DNA of 64,000 nucleotides. It comes from Tenodera sinensis. Its lineage: Eukaryota > Arthropoda > Insecta > Mantodea > Mantidae. Location: NCBI GenBank assembly GCA_030765045.1, contig CM060969.1, forward strand, positions 49,054,716 through 49,118,715. Direction: 5' to 3'. Every line of letters begins with the position of its first letter. Position 1 is the first letter of the stretch. The notes beneath the pieces are model-generated. The model worked only from the letters and a program-made list of their open reading frames with translations, was not told the DNA's origin and made no database searches. The position numbers were made by a program, and so were the translations under genes. Shown here in pieces: positions 34,036 to 45,335 of this stretch.

Positions 34036-35700
34036 TAGAGAAATTAGAGAAATGGAGAGGTTGGAAATAATGGTCATTGCGATCCAGGCCTCCCATGTGT
34101 TTGGTATAATCAAGCACACAGAGCGGCTTTTCTACATCTTTTCTTGATCCTCCCTTCAAAATTGTTGTAGTTTTCTAAGTAGAAGTATCATGAAATGTAG
34201 AGATCACTGAGAACCCTTTTGTCCTTCCATCCCATAACCAACATATTGCCATTCCAGTAAGAACTGATTTCACCACATTTTAGTTTTTTCAAAACCCCTT
34301 CACAGGTTTTGGTTTGCCTACCCTACCAGCAATTATAATGCCTGTGGTGTGGCATTCATGCCTGTCTAACTCCTGTGCAAATCTATACTACTATAATAGC
34401 GATCTGTAAATAAATGATAGCCATTAACTCCAAAAGCACAAAGTCCAAGGCGATCTATCAGAGACAGTACAATTCTCGTACTGAATTACTTTTCAGGATA
34501 CGATAAATTACAAATTTGCCCTGTGTACTTTCCATAGTAAGGAATAAGACTGTGAATATAGCCATTATCGCTATCTGCCAAAACAAAAATCCTGATACCC
34601 CATTTTGTGGGTTTTTTTAGGGTTGTACGTTTTAAAATTTATTTTACCCTTGAATCCCACAGTTGATTCATCTATGGCAATATTTTTGCCTGGTAAAAAG
34701 TGTTCTTGAATTTTTTTTTACAGAAATTCAATTACACCATGAATCTTTTTGGTTCTTCCAAGGGATGGAGCAGTGATATTCTGTGAATCATCCCCTACAT
34801 GTAGCATTCAAAAAATCTGCAAAAATCTATCCTGAGGCATAACATCACGGAAAAAGTTTATTTGAGTTGTCCTATCAGTGGACCAGTAATCCTTTGGTTC
34901 CAGAAGTGAAACAAGCCCCATGTTCAATATTATCCCCAAAAACCCTTTCATTTCTACTACAGACACATCAGCCCAAGTTTTCCAAATAGAGCGTGGGGAT
35001 AGTTGTAACTTGGCAATTTTTTCTCTCACGTATCTATTTGTTTCCTTAGCAATTTGAGATATTAGCTCATCAGTAAGAAATAAACTAAAGTATTCAATTG
35101 GCTCATCATCAAAGGCAAGATTCAGTTTTGGACCTACATTCTAGGAAAAGGTATATTCTTTGGGCTTCTGGTCAGTTTTGCCTATCAATTTCCATGTATC
35201 AGAACACGCAACATTTGCAGCACTTGTGTAGCTTTCATTCTCACTTACGGACTCCTCAGCACCGGATAGTTCCACATCATTCTCCTCTTCAAATTCATTG
35301 CCCACATCGTCATCACTCACTGCATCCAACTCAGATTGAATCATTAACCTTAATTTTTCCACATCTTCATCGCACAACACATCAAACTTTTGTTTCCTAA
35401 TCCCAGAAGGACCTGGTTTATACATGCTCGAAGTCATTGCAAAATACTGTGCATCCCCGACAGAAACATTTCCTCTGTACGTTGAAATAGTTAAAAGAAT
35501 TTCCGTACAGATGGCAGTATAGGCTGGGTAAAGCTTCCACAAACACTATGATGCCTGTAACATGCTGCCAGAAGCGTTACTTCTTGTAACTAAGACGAGA
35601 AAATGTGAAGAGCTTTGCTGTTGACCATATGCAGACATACGACTGTACAGGCATTACTGTCATGTCGATCATATATCGACATACGACCACAAAGGGTTAA
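34036..35700 (-). pseudogene. piggyBac element and transposase, truncated and decayed
   Basis: The minus strand starts at a TTAA (35697-35700), followed by CCCTTTGTGGTCGTATGTC. The transposase N-terminus is acidic (about 35440 down to 35160). It continues with VSVVEMKGFLGIILNMGLVS and then YWSTDRTTQINFFRDVMPQ. A core follows with IAIDESTVGFKG, KKPTKWGIRIFVLADSDNGY, and GYHLFTDRYY. It ends at a DYTKHMGGLDRNDHY block (about 34110-34070), where similarity stops. Stops and frame changes occur in the middle. The C-terminal cysteine-rich domain and the second TTAA end are missing. Confidence 0.85.
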
Positions 35701-36059
35701 TTCAATAATAAACATAATCCAGAAAGGAAAGTAAAAGTACTTAAACTCAAAATTTTACTAAAATGCACACAGTTCAATTTAGTTGTTTGAGCATTAGTTG
35801 TTAAGACCATGTGCAAATATTGTGAATGTACGTGGCCTTTATTTTGGAGTGGTTGTTTGGGACCTAGTAGAGTTTGGAAGTGAAATGGTCAGATCTACTT
35901 CTGAAAAGTAATAGAAGGTGCATCCAGAAACTAAGTGCTGTTCGTGTCCAGATATGGCATGAGTAGTCAAAGACACGAACGATGCGCAGCAGTTGAGAAG
36001 TGGTGTATGGGAATAATCCAGTGCAGTTTCACTCTTTTGATAACAGTAGTTATTGCACA

Positions 36060-37320
36060 ACACTAGGAGAAAATGGGTGCACTGATATTGTCTCCTACCT
36101 AATGTGAGCTTCATAAAGTTATTAGACTTCTGCACTCTCAGAAGCATTCTCCAGCAGAGATCTACCACCAATTTGTACCATGTGTATGACATTATAGTGA
36201 CAGACGATGATGCAGATAATACAATGAAGATCAAACAAATGTGCACAACCATGCCTGGGGATGCCAAAAGTAATGGAAAGTAAGTAGCAAGCAGAAGTAG
36301 CAGTTTGCAGAACTGACACTTTACAATTTCAGAAAACTGGTCAATTTCCCCAGATGTCTCACTGACTGGTGCACCATGGCGTGCTTTTTGAAAAGTGTGC
36401 TCAAGATAGGGCCACAGGAGCTGACAGATTAATACATAAATAAACGTATGGCCACAGCATTGACATTCCTCCAGTGGCACGTAAAGTAAGGTGACGAGTG
36501 TCTTGAACATGCTGTCACTGGGGATGAAACATGGGTGTCAAATGCCACACCAGAAACAATGGGTCCATGCAATGGCAGCATAGTAGATCACCTGCGAAGA
36601 CCCTAAATTCAAGCAGACATCTGCCAAAAAAATCATGTGCAGTCTTCTGAGATCTATGCAGTGTCAAACTTCACAAAATCTGAGGAGAGCAATTCAGAAC
36701 AAGAGACATGTAATACTGAAAACAGGCATTACGTTTTTGTACAATCTCATAAAGCTCATACCCATGAGCATCGGCAGACTTTTTTCCAGGGGGGGCACAT
36801 GTTGGAAGTTTGCAATCAGATATTATTAATTCATCATTTTATTGTCGAAATTTATATTTGTTGCAGTTAACCGTATTGATTTGTGCTAAATAACAATTGT
36901 CCTAAATTAAAATAATAGTTTAATAGTCAATAATTGATTGCACATTAAGTTCAGCAACTTCCAAGGGGGGGCCGCAGCCCCCTTTGCCCCCCCGTTTGCG
37001 ACGCCCATGCTCATACCACATGGGATCTGTTGCTTCAGTTTAGATAGATTTTTTATTATCCACCATACAGCCCCAACCTCAGGTCAAGTGACTTGCATCT
37101 CATGAAACACTTTCTGGCAGGAAAATGTCTTCAGGATAGCACTGAAGTACAGATGGTAGTGACCTTATGTTTCCAGACATTTGTGGCAGACTCGTATCAC
37201 ATGCACATACAAACGATGCACTGGTACGATAAATGCCTTAATAATGGTGGTGACTGTTGAGATGTAGCCAGTGAATTTCTATAAACATTGCAATAAATAT
37301 TTCTTATCTATTGATGCTTT
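36060..37320 (+). pseudogene. Mariner transposase relic with nested MITE
   Basis: Broken frames give KVIRLLHSQKHSPAEIYHQF, then AVTGDETWVSNATPET (the first catalytic Asp region of mariners), and further on HLWQTRITCTYKRCTGTINA before the end. Many stops make it dead. MITE copy 3 splits it at 36763-37009. Terminal repeats were not identified. Confidence 0.7.
36763..37009 (+). mobile_element. hAT-type MITE, copy 3
   Basis: A 247-bp element begins CATGAGCATCGGCAGAC and ends GCGACGCCCATG. Perfect 8-bp duplications CTCATACC lie at 36755-36762 and 37010-37017. It is the same family and orientation as copy 2, but more diverged. Confidence 0.93.
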
Positions 37321-37324
37321 TTAT

Positions 37325-38180
37325 TATCTTTCTCGGCCATTGAGTCTTAGTTTCTAGAGAACCTCATTTTTTCCAACTTCAGTGTACTAGAGCTGGGTTG
37401 CAAGAATGCACTTATAGGTTTTGTTAGCACTAAAGTGTTCATTTACCTTTGAAATGAGTTGCAAGAGCGATCTACAATGCTATTGAATTGAATATCACTA
37501 TAGGTCTGGAGCAGTTTTCTTTAAAAATGATTCTTCTTTAAATATTCAGACGTCTTTTCTCGCCTCAATGCAAGATCTCTATATATGCCTCAGCAATCAG
37601 TAGGTAGAGCGATGAGAACTCTTTCCTTATCTCGGGTCATAATTATGGAATAAAGCATCCACTGAACTCCATTTAAATTTGTGTTAAGTTATTTATTTGC
37701 ATCTCTGTAAACATAACAATTACCAAGTCGTTATATTATTACAATACTTTCTTTACTATTTCATACTGTTTGTAAGTCCGGATTTATATATTTTCCAATT
37801 TCCCAGAGCACTGCTGAGAAAGTCTAACTTCCTTGAACACATCTGTCCAAGAGCGTTTGGAAAATTATCTTATACGTTACTATGGCAACATCATTCGGCT
37901 ATGGTCCTCTGTAACAATGCCTTCTTATGACTTTGTTATGATTTCATATTTCACATATAATACTTTATTTTATAATTATCTTGGTGATTTATACATTGCC
38001 ACAAGAAGTAAATATTTAATGCAAGCCATTCCTGAAGGTCCAACAGCTACTAAGTTATCATTTACAGTACCAGCAACATACTAACTGATACAGTAGTTTT
38101 ACAAGAAATTATAAAAATTCAACTGATAAGAACATGTAGTAACACAGGCAAAGGCATAAGAGAAAAAAGGTAAATAATTA
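37325..38180. other. No gene recognised
   Basis: AT-rich sequence. Short open frames here (83 codons or fewer) show no motif. Confidence 0.4.
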
Positions 38181-38184
38181 TTAT

Positions 38185-38515
38185 TTATTTATGCTAACAA
38201 GCCCATTGCTGGTGTTTTTAAACACACAAGGCATGTGTGGGCAATGTTTAAGAGGTGAAATCAGGACTGAAAAATTCAATGTCATAGCCAGGATCCGAAC
38301 CACGGATCCTCCGCTTATCGAGCGGCCGCTTCAACCTCCAAGCCACCATGGCCAACCCGCCTGCACGACATCAAATTTGCCAGCCGATTCGTACCGGCTA
38401 AGGCATTCAATTTTTCAGTCCTGATTCCACCTCTTAAACATTGCCCACACACGGCTTGTGTGTTTAAAAACACCAGCAGTAGGCTTGTTGGCATAAATAA
38501 ATAATAATTACCATC
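38185..38515. repeat. Two SINE family 2 copies head-to-head (palindrome)
   Basis: Arms of about 100 bp are inverted copies of each other, with the core word AGGACTGAAAAATTCAATG on the left and its complement on the right. The left copy (minus strand) has a tRNA-like head, with A box TGGCTTGGAGGTTGAAGC and B box GGTTCGGATCC. The right copy (plus) lacks its head. Both end in TAAATAAAT-type tails. Confidence 0.8.
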
Positions 38516-38654
38516 TAAAGATTACTTAAACCCGGGACATAAAGTACTTACAATTGTAAGTTGCCCTTGGCGTATTTGTCTCTGATGTGAGATCCCCTTG
38601 TGGTCTAACCAGGAAAAAGTATGACTCAGCTGACGAATCCAATGTTGCACTGGC

Positions 38655-38767
38655 AAGTTGGTCATGGCATCTCAGTGGCCAAAGCACCCGCTCGACAAGT
38701 GGAAGATCCATGATTCAACTCCCAGCCATAACATTGAATTTTTCAGTCCTGATTCCACCTCTTAAGG
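38655..38767 (+). repeat. SINE family 2 copy, 3'-truncated
   Basis: A tRNA-like head (A box near TCTCAGTGGCCAAAGC, B box GATTCAACTCC) is followed by the family core and GATTCCACCTCTTAAG. It then stops short of the tail present in the pair at 38185. Confidence 0.7.
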
Positions 38768-38769
38768 TA

Positions 38770-40105
38770 AATAATATTTCACTTAAAGATATTCCTAGGT
38801 CAATGAAGGTTTACAACTACTAAAACTACACAAGTTTCAGTATGTTTCACGATAAAAGAGAAAATAAAATCACATAACATTGTATTTCACAAAACATACA
38901 GCAATAATGGTGGCGCAAGTGGTGATGACGAAATATGGAGTATGACAACATGTGGTCGCATAAATTCCTTTACCTTTAATCATAGGGTAAAAATATAAAA
39001 GATATATTAATGCACATTATGAAATACTTGATTCACTTGCTACACTTTCCCACTTTTCTTGCTTAACTGCTACCATTTGCTGTCGCTTTATCAGTATTCA
39101 CATGCTAGGCCATGCAACACATAATTTTCCTTTACCCCACTTAACATGGCTTAGCGGAGGAAAGTGAACATCTATTTTGTAGAAGTGTACTGGAAATGGA
39201 CCGGTGGGGTAGGTTTGCAGTTGAATACACCTTAAAATGCTTTTCCTTGAATATATTTAATTGATAATGAATTACAAGTTAACTAAAAGATTCAACTAAT
39301 TAAGAAACATTGACTTGATATATATTTTATAATAATGTGATGTGAAGTATGAACAAAATAGGAATGTATAAAAGAATTAAAGAACAATATTCAAAACTGG
39401 GCAAACAATTACAAAACTCCTAAAAAATGACCTATTCCATTAGAGTATACTGCGGGCAGTGGAGATAGCTCACCAAACCACATTGGTGTAAACAAAGCTA
39501 ACCCACTTGACCCTTTCGTCTTTGGATATCAGTCTTTCATAGAAAAGGTTCACTTGGGCCTTTCAGGCTCGTACACCAAACATGATCAAATATCACATTG
39601 ACCCTAACCTGAAATGTCCCTAAAACCAGAATAAACATTTATATACATAAAATGAAAAACATAGTTGAATATCCTCACTCAAATGTCTGTGGTGTGCTAG
39701 GGAAATGGAATCCTTTCCTTAAACTTCGGCGCCGTAAATGCCTTACAAAGCTTTTCTCCACGGACGGTCCAGTAAATTCTAGAAGCGGAGCAAATAGATG
39801 GTTTCGATGGGGGCCGTCGTGTAGTTCCTTGCTGAGTATTCCGGGGACAAAGCGTGTGCTTGGAATAGCACGCTTCTCGATGTGGCGACGGTGAACCGGG
39901 GCAGCTACTACGCCGGAAACTGATGACTGCATGAGGTCATTGCCTCTCAATAAGCAATATGATGAACTATGAGCCTAATATGTCTGACGGTAAATGTTGC
40001 AGAAAATAACTCTGACGGTGAGCACCTCTGCTCCGTAGTTACAGCTATTTAGAACTGAAGTTACTCGGCGAATATTTCCCACAAACTGATGTTGTCGAAC
40101 ATAGT
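38770..40105. other. No gene recognised; GC rises toward the right
   Basis: The first 900 bp are plain AT-rich sequence. From about 39715 GC content rises. A 91-codon minus-strand frame (39675-39950, with HRRHIEKRAIPSTRFVPGIL) looks less random than its neighbours, but I cannot assign it. Confidence 0.35.
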
Positions 40106-40108
40106 TAC

Positions 40109-40330
40109 TACGGCCGACTCGGCCCGATGAAGACTCGAAGAAATACTGCGGCCAGCTTAGCCCGATGAAGACTCGAAGAAATACTGCGGCTAGCTCGGCC
40201 AGGTGAAGACTCGAAGAAATACTGCGGCCAGCTCGGCCCGATGATGACTCGAGGAAATACTGCGGCCAGCTCGACCCGATGATGACTCGAGGAAATACTG
40301 CGACCAGGTCGGCCCGATGACCACTGAAGA
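40109..40330. repeat. 38-bp tandem repeat, about six units
   Basis: Units of 38 bp such as CTCGGCCCGATGAAGACTCG plus AAGAAATACTGCGGCCAG recur from 40109. The spacing is shown by ACTCGAAG at 40133 and 40171. It lies directly beside a half-LINE 3' tail (T run at 40335-40342), so it may belong to a retroelement's 5' region. Confidence 0.85.
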
Positions 40331-40334
40331 AATC

Positions 40335-40600
40335 TTTTTTTCCTGAGTGGAGGAAAAAATCATTTATGGAGTTCCACTGTACTGGGAGGCACAGTGGGGA
40401 CTGTGAGCTTCACCCGAAGGTACTACACACTAAAAAACCTCCACCGGGGAGAATTCGAGGAAGGATATCCGGCAGTACCGCGAATCGCACCTGCGGATTC
40501 AAAGGCGAATATGTGTTGGCTGGTCGTGTGGCCGTCGCCGTGTGAAATTGGGTGGCAGGACGTAAACATGACCGAGGCCCTGTCTACGCCCTGACGAAGT
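40335..40600 (-). mobile_element. Half-LINE family 3' tail, copy 3
   Basis: On the minus strand it ends in a short A run (plus T at 40335-40342). It shares with 61628-61930 the order CACTAAAAAACC, GGCAGTACCGCG, CACCTGCG and AACATGACCGAGGCCCTG. No ORF remains. Confidence 0.5.
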
Positions 40601-40609
40601 CATGGTGTG

Positions 40610-41290
40610 GGATTGGTTAAGGATTAAGGTTCGTTTCCGGATGTAAACACCGTCGCGGTGAGTTACATCCTGAAACATGAGGACATAGAATTAATTTTGA
40701 GAGACTTAAACTTAGTGAGCAGCATTCTTTGTGTCTTTAATCTGACCTCCAATAGGGGAGGGCGTCTTATTGAATTGTACTAATGAGCGCATGTGTATGC
40801 GTCAGTCAATGTACACTAGTATATATAGAATATATAGAAATAGATTAGTGATTAGTTTCGCAAATAGTTGCGTTAGTCAATAGTATCCTACTTTAGTTTT
40901 TTGTATTGTCTGCGCTATAGCTGCGTCTTATTATTTTAGTGCTTAAGTTTTACACAATTTGTTTGGGCTTATATCTATACTGATTTTGTTTTGTGAATCA
41001 TGACCAGAAGTTCTTAGCTAGTGTCAATATTATTGGGGGGTTGCGTCCCCCTTGGGCCGCCTTGACTCGGTGCAAGGACTGCTAGACTGCCAACGTCAAG
41101 TCGTGCCTCAAGTCATGGGTAATAATGTTGCTTCTATGGAAGTCTTATGAGTGCTTCGAGATATTCTTGAATGTCAATTTCGGGATCCCCAGGCTGAAGG
41201 TTCTGTCGAATAACGACAGCTTTCTTTTGTGTTTGTTGTGCATTATTTCGTAGTTGAATTTTTTCCCCTATACTAAAGTTATTCTGTGGT
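40610..41290. other. No gene recognised; possible LTR-like stretch
   Basis: No ORF. A TATATATAGAATATATAG run near 40818 is TATA-like, but no matching second copy is in the window. Nothing firmer can be said. Confidence 0.3.
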
Positions 41291-41299
41291 GATATAATT

Positions 41300-42807
41300 T
41301 ATTTTTTAACAAGGGGTGACATGAGGTCCGGTACCGCCGAAGCAAACCGGATGATTGTGGGTGCATATTATAATGGGTGGTGCATGGAGGCAGGTCTAAT
41401 ATCATGGCGGATGCCCTGACATTGACCTGCAACTTGGGGCATTTGTGTGTGGCATTGGGGGACCAATGGGAAATCTGGGGACTGTGATGACGTCGTATAT
41501 CTGGTTGACTCTAGTCTCTATTGCTGTGGTGTCTTGGATTTTCTGTGTGTTGCGGTAGATGGTCTCAGTGTGTTGGCGTAGTCGGGCGAGTTCTTCGCTT
41601 GTTTTGGTGAGAATCTGTATGAGCTCCGTGAGGTGTGTCTGGATTGCTGCTAGGGCGTTGGTTGTGGCGTGGTCATGGCGCTGTAGGAGCTCAGTGACGT
41701 TGGTGTTGTTTGCCGGCGTGTTGTAGTGTTCTGTGATAGCTTCCAGCCGAGAGCCAATGTTCAGAACCTCTGAGTGGAGGCCTTGAACCGCGTCTCGAAG
41801 GATGCTATCGGCGACGACGGGTGCTGGGACTGCTACGGTCTGTGGCGATCTGACTGTGACTGTGGCGACTGGTGATGTTCCTGTAGTGGTTGGGGTCGCA
41901 CGTGTGTACGGCCGTGGAGCTGCGGTGTAAGGTGCTGTCGTTTGTGCAGGCCGTGTTGCTGCATTGCGAGGCGCTGGTGTGTGTGTATGTCCGTGCCGGG
42001 GATACAGTGGGCACTGTGCTTGTCCCGTGAAGTGGCCAAAGCCACTGCAGGAGACACAGTACGTCTGTGTAGATCGTGTGATGTGCAGTCGCTGGTGAGG
42101 TTCTGGGCGCCACAGTAGTGGCACCGAGGAGCGGCGGTGCAGTGGGTGTCTTCGTGTCCATAGGCACAACAGCGGCGGCAGGGTACTTGGCGTTCCGCTC
42201 GGCTCGGCTCACCTCAGCGCGCAAGCACCGCCCTAACAGGGGCAGGCCCGTGCATAAGGCAGCTTCGCGGTCGCGTGAATCGGCGAAGACTAGTCGCATG
42301 AGGCTGGATGGCCCTCTGCGAGTGATGATACGCGTGGCCTTCATTGCTGAGGTCCACTCGTGCTGTGCGGCGGTGAGAATGTAACGCGTTGGCAGGTCTC
42401 TGGAAACTCCGTAGATAACCACACTGAGGCCCGATTGGGCCACAGGGGGCGCTGACTGCGATGGTGAGGTAGTCGAAGCATTGCTACTGTAAGCAGGCGA
42501 GATGCCGGAGTTGTCCGCTAGCCTGGAAGTGATCGGCGGTGGATCCGTAGCACAGACCGGGAGCGGCGCTGCCACCACCGCATCCACAGTACTGCTGCTA
42601 GATGCGTCAGGAGTTGCTGTTGAGATCTCTGTTGGTTGGTCGGCCTGTGTGCTTGAGGCGCTGGTATCGGCTGTAGTTGCTGGAACTTTGCCGGCAGGAA
42701 CCGGTGCTGTGCTGCGAGGTTTCTTCTTGGGCATGGCGAAGAACCAGTTCTGACGAGCTCTCAGGTAGGTCCTACCTGCTCCGTTGCCAGGTGCAGACTC
42801 CCCCCTA
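41300..42807 (-). pseudogene. Half-LINE copy A: Gag-like ORF1 of an R1/Jockey-type element
   Basis: ATG at 42734 (minus) opens a basic, Ala/Pro/Ser/Thr-rich protein (MPKKKPRSTAPVPAGKVP). A conserved region follows (GLSVVIYGVSRDLPTRYI, then RGPSSLMRLVFADSRDREAA). Near 42195 the frame shifts, and three zinc knuckles are read in other frames (CRRCCAYGHEDTHC, CHYCG with TSDC, CVSCSGFGHFTGQAQC). A coiled-coil C-terminus ends at 41402. No endonuclease or RT follows. At least two frameshifts inactivate it. Its 5' end begins immediately after the 26-nt A run (minus) that ends copy B. Confidence 0.7.
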
Positions 42808-43639
42808 TTTTTTTTTTTTTTTTTTTTTTTTTTGAAAGGGGAGACAGTAGAAGAGTTGGAAGAGAAAGAGTGGCTTATTTCGCCAGGGTAGGAAGAAGGG
42901 AAAGGGAACAAGTTTTACGTCTTTATTAAATTGTCCTATGAGGGTTTTGCGCAGTCCCGCATAAGCACCTGCGGTAATGACGGTGAGTGGTGCGCTGCCT
43001 TCGAGGGAAGGGAGCGACTAGCGGGGCATTACTGGGCTACACCCATGGCTAGGCCCTGAGTGTAGCACGCAGTGATTCATCGATGCTCTTGGCTAGCGGG
43101 GTTTTGTTGTAGTGGTGGGAAATGAAGCTGCATACCGGCGACTAGTCTGGGATGGTGGAAGAGGCAAATGGTAGTTCACCGAAGAAGACCGTCGAAAATG
43201 TGGCGCAAAGTAAATCTCAAGTAAATCTCCTTTACCTCCTTGGGTGTGAGGTGGACATTTGTTTGGCATCCAACCTCGTGGCTGGTGGGTGTGGTCCGGT
43301 ACTCGATCCGTGTTAACTTGCGCTGGCAGGATTCGAGAATGTCCGTGTTTTCAAGTGCTGCCGCTCGGAGCTCGTGGAGAAGCCTTGCTGCAGCGTTGAA
43401 GCCGGTTGTGTGGTGTATCAGCTGGCGGGTGATGGCGGCCAACTTCTTGCTGGTTGCCCGCCGTGAAGTCTTGATGGTGGTCCTGAGGTTCCTGAGTGTG
43501 TCGTCGGTTGCAGTGTTGTTGAGCTGTGAGATGGTGTTGGCGGCGGTGTCGATGAATGTGGTGACGGCGGTGGTAAGTTGGTGGAGGACGTCTTCTATTT
43601 TGCCCAGTCGTTGGTCGAGGTTCTCTATCTCCTTACTGG
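42808..43639 (-). mobile_element. Half-LINE copy B, 3' part (ORF1 C-terminus, 3' UTR, poly(A))
   Basis: On the minus strand, SKEIENLDQRLGKIEDVLHQ continues the frame of the part at 50113-50780 across the inserted R1-like LINE. It ends in a coiled-coil C-terminus, with stop at 43176. About 340 bp of 3' UTR follow, then a 26-nt A run (plus T at 42808-42833). There is no ORF2 between the ORF1 stop and the poly(A), so this family is ORF1-only, comparable in layout to mammalian HAL1 or Drosophila HeT-A. Confidence 0.75.
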
Positions 43640-44018
43640 CATTTGGGTGTGCGCATGAATGGAGTAACGAGGCAGATGTGTTACTCATGCGCTCTGCTAT
43701 TAAGTAAATTTAAAGTGGTATAAATAAGTTTATTTGTATAGTGATTTATATAGAAGGCAAGATTATTGAAGTAGTAATCTGTGAGTATTTGAATAATTGC
43801 TATGAGAGAAGTAGTTTAAAAGTTATTGGTAGTTATAGATATCAAGTAACTGTATCATATAGCATAGCATTAGTGCATGTGCACCTGCAGTCAGCTGTGT
43901 GCTGCTGCATTGACCTTCACCGCACGCGCTGTTAAGCGGAAGTGCTGTACACTCGCGGCGCGCAGAAAACCAGTGTTTCTTGTTATATTTTATATTTCAA
44001 TAAATATTTGTGGTATGG

Positions 44019-45335
44019 ATGGAAGATTTAAAAGCCAGGATTAGTTTGCAAAGGGCTTCACCTAGAAGCGATGATAAGGGGCAAAAGGAAATAAAATTGG
44101 GAGGTGAAAAAGAAGAAAGGAGGAAAGAAGAGAAAGAGAAGAAGAAAGAAGATAAGAAGAATAAGGATGCAGGGATTATGGAAGTAAATAAAGAGGAGAA
44201 GAAGAAAGAAGAAAAAGAATTAAGTGAAAAGAGAAAGGAAGAAGTAAAAGTTAATAAAATGGAGAATAGTAATGTACAAGATAAAGGTGGGGTGGAGGAA
44301 GAAATCAATAATGATTGTCTTGGAATGATGAAGTATGAAGATTATTGTAATGAAGCCAATTCCATATTGACTAATGATACAAGAATGGGAAGTAGATTAA
44401 AGGAAAGAGTTTTATTTCTTTTACAGGAAATGAGAAAAGAATTCTTTAAAGTAAATATTGAGAAAGGTAAAGCGGTAACGGAGGCCAAAGTGTGGAAAGA
44501 GGCGAAAGCAATAAAGCAAGAAACATCAAAAAGTTTTGCACATGTAGCAGCTACTCCAGTAATAACAGGAAAACAACAACAAGTAAGGAGGGCATTGGAG
44601 AAGAAAAAACATGTTGTTTTTATCTCATCAAAAACAAATATGGATATCAAAGAATTACAAGCAACAGTTACCAAGAATCTAAATCCAGCAAAAAATAAAA
44701 TAAAAATTAGTAGTTGCAGACCAGTAGGAAATAACGTAATTTTAGAGATGGAAACAAAAGAGGACGTGGATAAAGTGATTAATAGTAAAGATTTATTGGA
44801 AAAAAATTTGAAAATTGAGGAGCCGAAGAAGAGAGATCCGCAAATCATTATGTACAATGTTTTGACAGGAGTTTCAAATGAGGAGTTGAAGGAAAATCTG
44901 TATCATCAGAATTTTGAGGATCGTATGACGAAAGAAGAGTTTGGTAAACAATTTTTGTTGAAATTTAAAACAGGACCAAGAAATAGAGCTACAGTGCATC
45001 ATGTTGCTGCAGTCTCAGCAAAATTATGGAAACAAATTGTGGAAATGGAAAGAGTATATATTGGTTTTCAAGCAGTTAGTGTAAAGAATTATGTTTCTGT
45101 ACCACAGTGCTTGAATTGTTATAATTATGGACATGTGGCAAAAACATGCAGAGAGGAAAGGAAAACGTGTGGAAATTGTGGAGAATATGATCACCAGAGG
45201 AAGGATTGTCAAAAGTCAGCGCAAAATATTTGTGTTCCCTGCACAAGAAGAAAGAAGACCTGTGGAGGAAAAGGAAATTGTTCAACATACAATATGATGT
45301 TGGAAAGAATAATTTCTAGAATTGATTATGGATAA
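44019..45335 (+). CDS. R1-like LINE ORF1: Gag-like RNA-binding protein
   Basis: From ATG 44019 (MEDLKARISLQRASPRSDD) it is 438 aa. Residues 20-90 are a Lys/Glu low-complexity stretch. A helical segment follows (LKERVLFLLQEMRKEFF). Next is an RRM-like region (HVVFISSKTNMDIKELQATV, KIKISSCRPVGNNVILEMET). Near the C-terminus are two canonical CX2CX4HX4C knuckles (CLNCYNYGHVAKTC and CGNCGEYDHQRKDC) and a cysteine-rich third segment without the usual His (CVPCTRRKKTCGGKGNC). This is the plan of Gag-like ORF1 proteins in R1/TRAS/Jockey LINEs, which coat the LINE RNA. Its stop overlaps the ORF2 start by 8 nt. Confidence 0.9.
   Translation: MEDLKARISLQRASPRSDDKGQKEIKLGGEKEERRKEEKEKKKEDKKNKDAGIMEVNKEEKKKEEKELSEKRKEEVKVNKMENSNVQDKGGVEEEINNDCLGMMKYEDYCNEANSILTNDTRMGSRLKERVLFLLQEMRKEFFKVNIEKGKAVTEAKVWKEAKAIKQETSKSFAHVAATPVITGKQQQVRRALEKKKHVVFISSKTNMDIKELQATVTKNLNPAKNKIKISSCRPVGNNVILEMETKEDVDKVINSKDLLEKNLKIEEPKKRDPQIIMYNVLTGVSNEELKENLYHQNFEDRMTKEEFGKQFLLKFKTGPRNRATVHHVAAVSAKLWKQIVEMERVYIGFQAVSVKNYVSVPQCLNCYNYGHVAKTCREERKTCGNCGEYDHQRKDCQKSAQNICVPCTRRKKTCGGKGNCSTYNMMLERIISRIDYG

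Noticed and set aside
39715..39960. Possible ribosomal RNA fragment because of higher GC and familiar-looking words
   Set aside because: I could not match it to any conserved rRNA core. Similarity was too short to support an rRNA call.
43176..43688. A single 170-codon minus-strand gene starting MSNTSASLL
   Set aside because: The first 16 codons lie within the 5' end of the R1-like LINE. The real frame enters from 50113 across the insertion, so this start is an artefact.
44010..44018. GTG start for the LINE ORF1
   Set aside because: An ATG lies nine bases downstream in the same frame (44019), and eukaryotic initiation favours it.
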